From Plantago elongata (Eukaryota; Streptophyta; Magnoliopsida; Lamiales; Plantaginaceae): 32,738 nucleotides of DNA. Positions 1 through 11,599 of this stretch are shown one piece after another (position 1 is the first letter of the stretch; each line of letters starts with the position of its first letter). The notes under the pieces were generated by a model. It was given only the letters and a program-made list of their open reading frames with translations, was not told the origin of the DNA and did no database searches. The translations under genes and the position numbers were made by a program. The stretch lies in the NCBI GenBank assembly GCA_036897095.1, contig JAYMSP010001388.1, forward strand, positions 1 through 32,738, written 5' to 3'.

Positions 1-324
1 AAAAAAACACTTTGGCTAGAAGGTAAAGCGAAAAAGGAAATAGATAACTGCAACAAGAATGACTTTCTAAAGGCATATCAAACTAAGTAACACTGGTGGC
101 CTCAAATGATTAAATCAAATAAAGTTAACTAACTATATGAATTTTACTACTTCCTAATAAAGACATTCTATTAGAATTTTAAATACAAATACCAAACTAT
201 GAACATAACACAATCAACAAAAATCTTGGAAGTATTTCAACAGCATGCATGGGAGGTACTAATAAAGTACAACTCCAAACTACCCATCTACTACCCACAC
301 TTATTAGGCAAGCATCAAAAATAC

Positions 325-3300
325 CTTTCTTCGGTGACGATCTGTGTGGCTTATGTACTCCAGTGGTACTCTTGCACCCCTGGAAGACTTAGATAACAGA
401 GTAATGAAGTCTTCAAGTCTTGATATATCTTCACCTCCAAACTTCTTGATGATAGCATGGCGAGGAACTCCAGCTCTAAAAAGCATGTACCTGCAATAAG
501 AAATTGCATAGATTATACCATTATTAGCAGTCAGCACAGACGACACGGGATATCTAATAAGCTTAACCGGTACTCCATCTCTACTTGGAAAGAAAACAAA
601 ATATACAGTAATTGTCTCGATAAAATCATGCTTCACCACAAACATCTGAAAGAATGTAATACTAAAATGGTTGCGTACCCTTGCTCAGCAACATATACAA
701 GACCACACGGAAAACGGAAGTTTCTGGCCTGCACAAAAACTATAGATTAGGGAAGACAAAGATGAGCTACAATGGTAATACACTACATAAGTTTGGAAGC
801 TGACTGTGCAAATAATTTAGTTGGCTGAAAGGTCATTTAGTCAACCAAGATATTTACAGCTACCAACGAATGTTCTTCAGACAAATTCGTGAGACTGGTA
901 GTAATAATAAGCAATTACATACCTGTTGGTAAGAAAGTGGGTGTATCACAGCACCACTAATTTCAAGAAAGTAGTCTGGAGTGACGGAGTGCAAATCCTG
1001 TACCTGAAATAGTTTCGTGGCACGAAACGGGAGTAAGATTATTCAATTGCTGACAGATAGATGGATATTGTCACTGTGGCTCACAATTAATACTTTGATG
1101 ACACTTATCTACTGAACCAGAAATATATTTGATCAAATCACATTCTTATAACAAATACTGTATAGATCGGATATCCAGTACTCTATTTAGGATAGAATAC
1201 ATTTCATCACTGACCACATTGCGGGAGGGAATCGAGCTAAAAGTGTTCACTACAGTAAATCTCACCATCAAATCCACTGTCAAGGGTTTGCCTCCCCTTT
1301 CGACTTGAAGTTCAACTTTATGGTTGACACTGTCATCAAGTAAACTCTCCATCTTCAGAAATTGGGTGGTGACCTGGACCAGGGTACTTGAGAGTTGAGA
1401 TCAATTCGAACTCATTGAACTGCTAAATTAAAAAACACAAACAAAATAAATATTACCTCTCCATTTAAACGAATAAGCACATCGCCTGGTTCTAAATGCT
1501 TATGTGCTGGCCCATCTGGCACCTGATACCCATGAAAAGGATTTGATAAATGCATAATATCAAACTTAAAACATCAGTGTTCTTTTAAACTTTCTTAAAA
1601 GAAAGAAAGCACAAATAAAATAAGAAATACTAACCACAGAATCCACAACAAGCATTCCCGTTTCACCAGCAGGAGATGCATGGCGGACTAGCTGAATGAT
1701 TGAAAGAGAACTTGGATAAATGCTTGGTCTAAGTGGACTACAGCTATAGACCCAACCTAAAAGGGGAAAGACCCTTGTTGGGTGAAAAGATTAGTTCAGA
1801 CAATATAAGCAAGATATACCTGTTCAGTTTCAGTTTGTAGACCAAGCCGACGAGTCTCGTCAAATCCCTTGTGAACGAATGTAGCCTATATCAAAACAAT
1901 GTGAGTCCCAGTCAAACAAGAACACACCAAAAGGGCCATACGCCCATACATATGATGGAAGAGAGAAAACAATAACCAGAAGACAAAAAAAAAGGAAGGG
2001 ATAAGGCAGGTTTTTATTGTAACAAACAAATTTCAAACAGGTTCTCTGTCACCATCCAAGTAGTAAGAATGTCAGGTATGGAGCTACTACAGATAGGGAG
2101 AAATGAATTATAAAAGCATGGACCTATCTCCTAACGTTTTCTGGGATGTGCTCATTTATGTCCAGTTGTCCACTAAACTTCAGCTGGCATAGATTCCTCT
2201 CAGTTCCATGGACCAGCAAGTAGATTACTCTGTCTAATATAATAAACAAAATAACCCCTTTTGGTTCATCTTCTTTTCTTGTTTTTCTTTTTCAGGGTTG
2301 TGGATTTGGGGTGGGGTGGGGGGAGGGGGGGTGGCATGATTCTAGATCTAAACAAAGAGCTATTAATAAATCCACAAATATCATGATTGAATCCATAAGA
2401 AAGAAAAAACAAACCTGAAGCGTACCACGGGGAATGGCGGCTGCCCCCCATTTATTTATTGTTGAATCTCTTCCTTTCTGCAAGAAGTTTAATGCACGGA
2501 CAACCTGATATCCAAATAAACAACGTAATGCTTATTGAAATTTTTCAGGTCTTATTAATGTCCGAAGAAACCAGAAATAAGGAACGACCATGTACAACAT
2601 TATAGATAAACAAAAAGGATATGTAGTTAGATTTTGCGATATAATTCATGAAAGAACGTTCCATAAGTAAATTAAAAATGCTCTGTGACACAATTGGTTG
2701 GTTGATTTGGAACAGCCTTTCTTTAAGACTACCAGCAATATAACCATGCCATCCGCCAACTCCCACAGACTAAGGAGAGGGAGACGGTGTTTGCCCTCCT
2801 TTAATTTGCTGATTGAGCAATTTGTTGGTTGTTTTGGACCTCTGAAAATATTAAGGTAAGACTAAGAGCAATGTAACCTCGCCCTTCTTTAATTTGTCAA
2901 CTGGGAAATGTCCAATCCCTTCAGCATTACTATTAGAAGTTTAAGAAAGTTACTTCACATTCCAGGGATTAAAGGGTCATCATGTCCGTGAGATACTGTA
3001 TAAAAGTAGAATTCCACAGATGGAGTGAGTAATACTCTTCTCTCAATCCAAATTCTAATTTTCTTTGTTAAAACCAAATTGACATAATAGCTCTAATTAG
3101 CAAAACGGACAGCCCAGTTGTGATAATCCAAATCATAACTATGGCTGCATAGGTCAATGGTAGACCAGAAGGCAGAAGATAAGGTAAGTTTGTATGGCAT
3201 AAAGGACAAATGTAGAACTGACACATAAACTACAATGAAATTGTGAAGCTTGGAAAAATAAATTACAGGCTAAAGAAGTATGGCTTAAACAAGCACAAAC

Positions 3301-6300
3301 TTACTCGTTCCAAGGGTAAGAAAAATGCTGATGCACTAGTTGTCTTGCTTCCAGCATTCAAGGCAACAGCTCTACCTTGCCAGTCAATCACAGGAGAACC
3401 ACTTGAACCACCTTTGGTTCCAGAAGCGGCCTGTTTTGAGAATGGAGTACAAAGATTACCATACGTATCATAAAGAAATTGATAATGCTACTGCAAAATC
3501 TGCAGTTCGACACGAGAACCAAAAAATTTTACTGATAAACATAAAATATATATGAAAACAATTTCCTGTGAAATCGCTTTCCCTTCAACTCCTTATGATT
3601 CAAATGTATTTGGTGCTTTTTGCACATTCACATTCATAAATTCAATGTATTCCCACACCAGAATAGCATAATCGCATGCTTCCTGTGCCATCTGAAACTA
3701 TGATTCTGACTACGAGAATTTCAAACCAAAATCAAAATGACAAATTGTACAAACAAAATTCTCTTCCCATGTAGTACCAAATATAAGTTTCAGTTTTCAT
3801 ATAAAATCACTACATAGGACCTAGGTCACCTCCAATTTGAAATTGTGAACAGCTAAAAGTCTAAAACAAGGGCAATTTGTAAAACCAAATATAAATATTA
3901 TCCAATATTAGTATTGATACATAGAAACTCATCTCCTGTATTAATTGTTATTTGTAAAGAGTCCTCCATTTATCTTTTCAAAGCATTTCATGTCAAATTA
4001 TGAGAATATAACCAAACAAATCTGCCAAACACTTGTCGTGCCAGCACGCACAACACTGAGCATTATTGACAAGCCCTACTTTAGTGTCTTGTTGCTCTTT
4101 TGGTCTCAAAATTTAACTTCAATAATTCTACATCGGCTGTTGCAAGCTTGCAACCAATATTGCTTGGTTCTGCTCATCATCACAATAGCAGCATCGAAGG
4201 TATACAACCCAATAAAGAGCTCAACCACAGATATTATCCTCATGTGTGCAGCATATTGGAGCAAATAAACGTACTTGGGATGAGCCCAAAAGAAAAACAG
4301 AAAAAAGTTAAATAAGAAACTTACTTGCATGTAGAATGTATTGAAATCATTGTAACCATCCCTGCACAGACGGTAATTGTGTTAAAAGGAAGAAACTTAA
4401 GGTGTGTATCATGTAACAAATAGCCCCCGAAGACAATTCAGGTATTGAAACCAATAAAAAAAGTAAAGGAAAAAGGAACTCAACAAGAATAATAAAGCAC
4501 ATGTGTTTCCTGGAAATTTTACTTTTCATGACTTGCACTAACAAAGATAATGTGTTTCCTGTTTGCGTAACAGCAAAGTGTTTGGGATATACCAACAGTG
4601 GAGGATCCCCTATTTTTACCGGGATTGTAGGTCATGATGGAGCTTTAATGTAGAGTAGACAGTAGCTCAGCTGTTACAACTATGACATGAGAATCAGTTC
4701 TAAGCTAGTGCCAGTCAGCTGAGAATTACAATAATCACACATCAGGTCTTCACAGCCCCCACCCCACCCAAACCATGTTCCTTCACTCATGTTGGATGCT
4801 TTATATATCCTAGTAATGAACCATCAGAAACACTATTGGTTATATATGGAAAATCCTCGCATGAAATGAAGTCAACAGCCATGAAAAGCAAATGGTGGCC
4901 GTTAACCAATATGTAGAATCGTAGATCATGTTATCAAATTACAGGACACAAAATAGCTTGATCTAATTGTGCTGTAAACAGGCATTTTGAAGAGCGAAAC
5001 CTAGCGGTGGACTACCCCCGCCCCCCACACACACACAAAAATCCCACCATGACTTGAGAATTAGACTAAGTGAACTTGCTCTTAGATGGCCGAATTTTGT
5101 TTTATAGGGGAGTATTTCTCTCTTCATAATCTAGTAACTTATCTAATAATTACTAAATATTTAGTATACACTTATCCTTAACAAAAGATTATGTATATCT
5201 TTAGCTCTTCTCAATTACTAAATTATATTAGTGTAGAGCTCTCTTTCTCTAGATATAAATAAATACTTACGTGTTTAAAGGAACATTAGTTTCTATCATA
5301 TTACTATTGGAAGCCTAACATAAGATCATGAATGGGCAAAAATATTTTTAGCCCTAAACTGCAACAGCTAAGAAACATGCCGCCAAAATAATAGCATCTG
5401 TAGTAATTTACGAAGTCCAGTTGCAATATAAACATGGAGACAGCAATAATAAGGAAACACACGATGCTTGCAGTAAAAATGTACACTAAGCGCCACTCTC
5501 CACTGATATCTAGGTTAAAAAAATTATGCACATCCTCAAAAGTCAAATCTAACCGTGTCCTCTCGAATTAGACCGGGTTAAAAGACTGCTAGAAATTTCT
5601 GAAACTTGACAGTTCACATATCCTGAAGTAAGTTCTCACAAACAGTCAGATACCACATACTATATGGACATACTTTTTATAATGAGGCGCATCCCTATCC
5701 AAGCGAGCTATGGTGCCAGCCAAAATAGAGACCTGTGAAATCAAAGAATAGAAAGAAATGAACACACATAAGATTTTCTTTCTTTAATAACACAATTGGT
5801 CCAAACAAAATGGAAACAAAAGGATATGGTATAACCTTATAAGACAGATGCTGAAAGTACAGTTTTAAAAGTTAATTTGGTGCAGTACAAGAGGGTGGGT
5901 GGTAAACGTTTGTCAAAGCATAATATCTGTATGGCATCTAGTATTATACTAAGTTGGTAAGCTGATGTGCACTACATACTGTACCTTTTCTCCACTATCA
6001 TTGCCGACAACCCTGATTTCAAGACCCACGCAAGCAGCCTCAGGGGCAAGAGGAATCTCCTCATAGCTCAAGAATTGAACAGCAGTAGGATCATAGCGGA
6101 AAAAACCAAAATCATGGACCTGGAGAAACAAAAACAAAGTCAAACATAAATTAGGAACCCTATACACATTTAAACTAGAAAGAGTTTTCGTGCTTAATCA
6201 GATGTAATTGGTAAAAAATACAGTAGAAACTGTCATTCATTCTAGAGCCAAGCCAAGGGCTATACGCCTATGCCCATGGGAGAAAATAATTACAGCATAT

Positions 6301-8170
6301 CTTGAACTACCTGATAGATACATCCAGATTGAAATAGAGTGATAATTATGAAACCTGATTCCAAAGGAAATCTTCCTAAAGCTAATAAGCTCTACAAAAC
6401 ATCCTACGGTTTTTGTTTTAACCTGCGGTTGTCCCAGTGAAAAAACCCAGAACAAAACATAATTCTAACCAACAGGATGCATCATGATAGATAGAAGTCT
6501 AGAAACCATATACACCTCCAGACTTATTTCCAGACAGTTATTTAATTTATGATTTAAGATGCCATTTTTTACTCAAATGAAAAATTACTATGGATCTAAC
6601 TACGGAAAATAGCAACTAACGGCAGAGGGAGACTTTTTTATTTCTTATATGGCTGTTTTCAGCTAATCACATGTAATTCCAACTATTAAGTGAAGGATCA
6701 AACTCTGCAGAGCATTGACAGAAGACAAATGAATCCTATCAGGCTTTTCAAGAAAACATAGAAACTTAAGAATGATAACCTAGGTCAGAATAAGTCGAGA
6801 GAAAAATTAAGGGAGCCAGGGTAGGAGAGCTAAAGATGCAAAGCAAAGATTCTATGATAGCAGGAACGTTCCGCAAAATGTACTCGAATCAAGAAAAAGA
6901 TACTGCTAAACATAACCTTTGCATCTTTATTGACACGTTTACCCTAATGCACATTTACTAGGATTACTAAAGCAATAGCTCAATCAAAAGCGCCTATGAA
7001 TAAGAAGTGTTGCAGAAATCAGACGAAAAACAAGGAACGGAACAACATGCAGAAACCCAAGTCTCATTGAGGCATTGAGCAGATCCATTATGGCGCACCG
7101 CTCAAAATAATACAATTTCAATTATTTTTTCAATTTTTTAATGGAAAAATACAATATCATCAACCATTTACTAGTTTCAACTAATTCATCGCTCATGTTA
7201 CAATTTTATTTTTCAGCTAAAAATCTTAGTAATCTATTCTCTGCTCCTGGGTTGCAAGATATATTTCAATCCAATTCTTCAAATGAATAGTCGGCCTTAG
7301 AGGCAGTCTTAGTGCCAGCTAGCCTGATATATTTCTTAAAGTTCTAAAGCTTCACCACATGGGCAGTCTCTCACAATGTTGCCTCTAACTCTAGGACCTA
7401 GTCACGACTAAACCACATTACAAATGTTCTGCACTCCCACATTCCAACAGGCAAAACTCCCTTCAAACATATTCGTTCATTCACTGATGCAACTAATGCA
7501 AATTACATGTATGTGAAAACCAACCGTCTCAACAAACAAGCTAGACCGACAAACTAATGCGGCAGTTACTAAGGCCCTGTTTAGCAAAACTAGATGAAAA
7601 GGTAGTTGGTAGCTGAATGGTAGCTTAGGTAGCTTTTTTTTTCAACAAAGCTAACTTGGTTAGATTCTAAAACCAGCTAGCTGAAAAGTTGTGCGCTAGT
7701 TGTAAACAGAGCCTAAACGAGGCATCAAGAAAACTTACAGGGTCTCTGTAAACCGGATATACAGGAATCTCCTCCCGGTTCACAAACATAGCTTCAGCCA
7801 CCACAGGTCCTACAACAACACATACAGAACTCTAGCTCAACACAAAAATCTCAACTTCCATCACGAGACTAAGAAACATCAAAGATTTCTCACCAGGCTT
7901 GACAACATGGCGATTGGTAAGTATAATCCCCCTGCTCTTATCTACAACAAAACCAGTGGCGTACGATGCCCCAGCAGACTCAGTGTCAAATGCCCGACAA
8001 GCCGTCGTTCGAAGCACCACGACGGCCGGAACCACCTTATCAAGAGCCTTCCGCCAATCCTCCGTGGTTGCGAGGCTCTCCTTGAACGGAGCATCAATCT
8101 CCATGCTAAGCTCCTCCTTCATGCTGTTCTCCATCCCCTCCAAAGCTCCTTCCGATCCCAATCGCTCCAT
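325..8170 (-). CDS. DEG7: DEG7-type serine endoprotease, 5' part, 14 exons, runs off left edge
   Basis: Trypsin-like Deg/HtrA protease of the large, duplicated plant type (about 1,100 residues in Arabidopsis, there linked to chloroplast photosystem II repair; the location is family knowledge). Exons in gene order, all GT/AG and phase-consistent: 8170-7894, 7809-7739, 6119-5985, 5732-5674, 4361-4325, 3430-3305, 2504-2415, 1885-1820, 1691-1635, 1522-1457, 1373-1266, 1003-923, 728-679, 490-325. They total 1,389 nt, or 463 residues. The catalytic triad is visible: His88 in TNRHVV, Asp119 in VHDFGFF, and Ser203 in GGSSGSPV (aligned to the usual GNSGGP). A PDZ domain follows at about residues 240-345, with ETGMLVVDS and [10 protein letters not shown]. 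The last exon seen has [15 protein letters not shown], then the degenerate second half would begin. The start is the first in-frame ATG and gives MERLGS. The rest, including later PDZ domains, lies outside the window. Introns of 0.8-1.6 kb hold only simple sequence and one MITE. Confidence 0.93.
2308..2331 (+). repeat. G-rich tract with four G-runs in a DEG7 intron
   Basis: Four runs of 4, 4, 6 and 7 guanines are separated by single T, T and A bases on the plus strand, which is the template strand of DEG7. It lies in the intron between exons 2504-2415 and 1885-1820. The pattern fits a G-quadruplex with one-base loops. On the sense strand it is a long C-rich tract, too far from the acceptor to be the polypyrimidine tract. 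Confidence 0.7.
5014..5036. repeat. C-rich tract plus short CA microsatellite
   Basis: Runs of five and six C lead straight into a short (CA)n repeat within the large DEG7 intron 4362-5673. It is simple sequence, and I see no function in it. Confidence 0.6.
7573..7713. mobile_element. Tourist-like MITE in a DEG7 intron
   Basis: A 141-bp non-coding element. The left end GGCCCTGTTTAGCAAAACTAG is the imperfect inverted complement of the right end, which ends AACAGAGCC. It is flanked on both sides by TAA (7570-7572 and 7714-7716), a 3-bp duplication typical of PIF/Harbinger-type MITEs. It sits in the intron between exon 7809-7739 and exon 6119-5985. Confidence 0.7.
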
Positions 8171-8786
8171 TTCAATTCAATTTGACCGAAAAAGAAACCC
8201 TACTCGCGCAAATTAACCGACCGAAACTGAATTCGGTCAGAATGATGCTCTGGACGAACGGAGAGAATTCCGGCGAGTGATGGAGTGTGAGAACCGGTGA
8301 TTCGTCGATGTATCTGCTAAACGGCAAACAAATGGATTTGATTTGATTTGAAATGAATTGAATTTTGTGTGAGATGATGATGATGAACTGAAATGTTTGA
8401 ATACCACAGTCAGTTATTGTATTGTGTAGGAAAAAGGATACAACAGTGATTTAAGTAAGTATTTTAGTGAATTGAAATTAATTTCTGTGTGTGATTTAGT
8501 GAGTGAGTGAAAATTGGAATTAATTTTTGATGATTTATTAAGTGGTGAAGAGTGAAGACAGACTGCCCTCTAAATAATGAAGACTGTCTTTGGCAGTTTG
8601 GCCATGACCAGAGTATCAATGCTGGAAAGGGGAGTAGTAAACTCAACAAAGAGGGAAAAAGGAGTAGATGAAAAGTGCAAACCCCACACTTTGGGTTTGT
8701 GGGTGAAAAGGTGGGATCACGTTGATAAAATACGTTACTTTGCATTAATGTAGTACGATATGTTTATTTTATAATGTGAGAGGAAG
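8171..8786. promoter_or_regulatory. DEG7 5' UTR and proximal promoter region
   Basis: The stretch directly upstream of the DEG7 start codon. It has AAACCCTA at 8195-8202 (plus-strand reading), then short direct repeats of GATTT and GATGAT around 8330-8390. No coding region is visible on either strand. The promoter role is inferred from position only, and I could not identify a TATA box or transcription start. Confidence 0.35.
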
Positions 8787-8789
8787 TTA

Positions 8790-8948
8790 GTGGCTGTTTG
8801 GATGTACATTTGAGTGGGCATTTGGATAGATTTTGGTGAAAATTGTGTTTGGATGGACATTTGAGTGGGGTATTTTAAGTGTATTTTAGGTCAAATCACT
8901 GTTAATCGAGCCAAATGGGAGTATTCAAATCCCCATCCAAACACCCCC
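8790..8948. mobile_element. Tourist-like MITE, TTA target site
   Basis: A 159-bp element. The left end GTGGCTGTTTGGATG matches the complement of the right end at 13 of 15 positions, and TTA flanks both sides (8787-8789 and 8949-8951). It contains internal repeats of ACATTTGAGTGGG and GATTTTGGTGAAA. A diverged relative lies at 11332-11482. No coding capacity. Confidence 0.75.
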
Positions 8949-8951
8949 TTA

Positions 8952-9426
8952 GTTTTTTTCATTTTTTAAATTGACTTGTTTATTATAATTTTGTTTTATA
9001 AAAAAATACAGAGTATGTGATTTGGTTCATTTTGAAGTGCAAATATATTGAGGATTTGTGAAGTATCATGATCAAAAATCTAATTAGTCATACTTGTGGT
9101 TTATAATACTATAATGGTGTATTTGAGTTGGTTAATATGAGTTTAGATTTGAAATTCAAGTGACTCAAATTTAATATGGTATCACAATATTATTAATTTC
9201 CGATCTAAATATACATATCGTTTCAAATCAGGTTATGGCTCCAAACCCATATTCAATACAAAAGACTTATTAGGTTATATGAGTAGCAAATCCCGTAGAC
9301 TTTCACATTTATCATCTTTTAGTATTGCATTTTCCAGGCTAAATTTGCACGCAAAACAAATCTTCATATTACTTCGAAGGGAAAAACAAGCATATAAATA
9401 ATTGTAACTAAAGTCTTCAATCCAAG
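8952..9426. other. AT-rich intergenic stretch, no feature seen
   Basis: AT-rich sequence with no credible open reading frame, RNA gene or clear repeat. It separates a Tourist-like MITE from the CACTA-type mini-element. Confidence 0.6.
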
Positions 9427-9429
9427 AAT

Positions 9430-9535
9430 CACTACAACAGAACAAGGTTTCTACTACGACGGTTAATAACCGCCACTAATCCCAACAAAACGTTACAAAA
9501 TATATGCATCGCTACAAAACATATTCGTTGTAGTG
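9430..9535. mobile_element. CACTA-type miniature element (non-autonomous)
   Basis: A 106-bp element starting CACTACAAC and ending GTTGTAGTG, a perfect 9-bp terminal inverted repeat. The 3-bp AAT flanks both ends (9427-9429 and 9536-9538), the target-site length of CACTA/En-Spm transposons. Inside, CGACGGTTAATAACCGCC forms a short palindrome of the kind found near CACTA ends. It has no coding capacity, so it would need a transposase supplied in trans. Confidence 0.82.
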
Positions 9536-9645
9536 AATAAGATTGTGTTCTTTTCAACTGAAATTTACGCAACTGAACTGAATTAAATTTAACTGAACTG
9601 AATGTAAATAAACTGAACTGAATTTAAATGAACTGAATTGAACTG

Positions 9646-9661
9646 AAGTAAGGTATAAATT
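9646..9661. repeat. Left 16-bp target-site duplication of the SINE
   Basis: AAGTAAGGTATAAATT is repeated exactly at 9755-9770, immediately after the SINE's A-rich tail. An exact 16-bp duplication is the expected footprint of LINE-type target-primed insertion. Confidence 0.85.
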
Positions 9662-9754
9662 GACAACGAAGCGCAGCTCAGTTGGTAAGAACGCTTCAAC
9701 TCCCAATAGGTTGGAGGTTCGAGTCACCCTTTAGCCGTTTCGAAATAAATAAAA
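9662..9754 (+). mobile_element. tRNA-derived SINE with intact target-site duplications
   Basis: A 93-bp element starting GACAACGAAGCG. An A-box-like CAGCTCAGTTGG lies at 9674-9685 and a B-box-like GGTTCGAGTCA at 9717-9727, the two internal pol III promoter parts of tRNA-derived SINEs. It ends in an A-rich AAATAAATAAAA tail. Exact 16-bp duplications flank it. The region between the boxes does not fold as a proper tRNA, so this is not a functional tRNA gene. A second copy lies at 21403-21492. The host sequence is the MITE at 9541-10045, so the SINE arrived later. Confidence 0.85.
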
Positions 9755-9770
9755 AAGTAAGGTATAAATT
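9755..9770. repeat. Right 16-bp target-site duplication of the SINE
   Basis: Exact copy of 9646-9661. Confidence 0.85.
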
Positions 9771-9778
9771 ATAATTAA

Positions 9779-9979
9779 GGTTGTGTTCTCTTCAACTGAG
9801 ATTTACTGAACTGAACTAAAGTAATGTATAAATTATAACTAAGTCGAATTGAACTGGACTGAACTGAATTGAACTAGACTAAACCTGAAGTGATTTTCAG
9901 TTGAAGAAAACACAGACCAAGCTGAACTAAACTGAACTAGACTAAATTGAAGTGATTTTCAGTTGAAGAAAACACAACC
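9779..9979. mobile_element. MITE with GGTTGTGTT ends, TAA target site
   Basis: A 201-bp element. The left end GGTTGTGTTCTCTTCAACTG and the complement of the right end GGTTGTGTTTTCTTCAACTG differ at one base, and TAA flanks both sides (9776-9778 and 9980-9982). The interior is AACTGAACTG-type repeat. It is nested in the larger family copy 9541-10045. Confidence 0.72.
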
Positions 9980-10048
9980 TAAGCTGAACTGAATTGAACT
10001 GGATTTAACTAAACTAAACTGATTTGATTTTCATTTGACACAGCCTAA

Positions 10049-11328
10049 GTCCACGTCCGATGTGGTCTAGCTATAACAATAATACAATGTTGGGTTATTT
10101 TGCCTTATATGGACACAATTGTTGTACGCATAGTTAAAATGTTATATTAGGCTTTGTAATATTTATTTAAAACTAATTTCAAGTCAATTTAGGTTTGTTT
10201 GATTAAATTTTATACTATAAATAAATTCAATTTGCATCGCTCGAATTCTTTATATGTTCGAATAAATATTCATGTAACTCTAAAATTACACTAAGCATGA
10301 ATAATAATTAGAGTTTGACGTTACCCAACCACTACATCAAAAGGGCATAGTCTTACTTTTACGCTTCTAACCACTCATGATCCATAGCCCTAAGTACCTA
10401 ACCCTTTTGGCCTAAGTAACAATTAGATGATATTCATTATTATTGTTGAATCACCTATGGATTGTTGGAGAATTGGTTGTAAGACAGCAACCAGTGTGAT
10501 TGTAGGCAATAAGACTCAAGAGAGAGTAAAGAATATGATGTGTTATAAAACGTTTAGGTGGGTGACTTTAAATTTCACATCTCGATTGCGTTATTTAACT
10601 CGTTGCGAAGTGAAATGCATGAGCTTTATAATGGTAACAAATTATATGTGTGAATAATAAAATGACTTAAAGTGTGCTTTTTGGGGTTTGCTATTGTGTT
10701 GGAAAAAAATGGTATTAAGATTGAAGGGTGCCTGAGTATACTGGAGTTTACAAGAGTGTGTTATAGTTTCGAAAAGCCACATATAAAAATTATTTGAGCT
10801 ATAAAATCCAAACGAATGAACATGATCTCATGGATCGTTTGTTCATCTAATAACAACATTTTTTCTAATGAAATTAAATTGTTGGCTTTCCATAACCCTC
10901 CCCATTGACAACAATATCACTCTCCATGAGATTAGTTGTTATGTTTTGCATTTCTCATCTGAGCAAGACACGTAAGAATTTTTTTCCTATCTTCTAATTT
11001 ATTTTTCTTTTTACACTTTAGAAATCAAGTGTTTTCTTCACTATTGAAGTTTAATGAAGCTTATATTGCAAAGTTTTCAGTAGCAGCTAAGACAGAAGTT
11101 TGTACTTTAGGAATTAATTGTTCAAGAGATGCCTGAGACTTACTACGATAGATACATTTAGCTTAAGTGAAGGTGATCACATTACACTGTATCTCGTTCA
11201 AAATTTAGCTTAAGAATTCATCTTTATATTTTTTCGTTAACAATTTGCATTAAGTGGGACCCATTTTATCTTTTGTACTTTTCGTATTATGTACTCACCA
11301 TTCTTGCAGCAAAAGAAACAACACGAAT
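10049..11328. other. Intergenic stretch, no gene seen
   Basis: About 1.3 kb of AT-rich sequence between the MITE cluster and the next MITE. The longest reading frame (76 codons from 10427) has no recognisable domain or convincing composition. No RNA gene or inverted repeat was recognised. Confidence 0.6.
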
Positions 11329-11331
11329 TTA

Positions 11332-11482
11332 TGGGCTGATTGGTATAGAATTTGAATGGGCATTTAGATGGATTTTGGCGAAATTGTGTTTAGAATGAAA
11401 TTAAAATGGAAGTATTTGAAAATGTCAAATCACTGTTCATCGAGCCAAATAGATCGATTGTAATCGTATAACAAACAACCCT
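11332..11482. mobile_element. Diverged Tourist-like MITE upstream of UTP21
   Basis: A 151-bp relative of the element at 8790-8948. They share GGGCATTT, GATGGATTTTGGCGAAA and a TCAAATCACTGTTCATCGAG-like core. The ends TGGGCTGATTGGTATA and the complement AGGGTTGTTTGTTATA form imperfect inverted repeats. TTA flanks both sides (11329-11331 and 11483-11485). It ends about 280 bp before the UTP21 start codon. Confidence 0.65.
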
Positions 11483-11599
11483 TTAATGATTTTTGCAGAA
11501 GGTATTAAAGTAAAAAAGAAGAAAAGTGATTCTATAATTGCTTGGATTGAAGGGACTAAAATAATAAGAAGCCAAACAGTAGGGATGGTACTTGAAGTT

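Larger units (their letters stand above)
9541..10045. mobile_element. Compound MITE of the GGTTGTGTT-end family
   Basis: The left end GATTGTGTTCTTTTCAACTG and a decayed right end ending TTGACACAGCC are each flanked by TAA (9538-9540 and 10046-10048). The interior is largely degenerate AACTGAACTGAA repeats. It contains a nested sister copy (9779-9979), a SINE (9662-9754) and an extra right-end-like sequence near 9891-9920. The pairing of the outer ends is inferred, because several right ends occur. Confidence 0.55.

Noticed and set aside
7899..8216. Plus-strand frames of 92-105 codons opposite DEG7 exon 1
   Set aside because: Antisense of a well-supported conserved exon.
9662..9754. tRNA gene in the sequence with A and B boxes
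   Set aside because: No acceptor, D or anticodon stems form. The flanking 16-bp duplications and A-rich tail mark it as a SINE. The same reasoning on fold applies to 21403-21492.
10427..10657. 76-codon frame in the intergenic region
   Set aside because: No recognisable domain, no supporting splice or promoter context.
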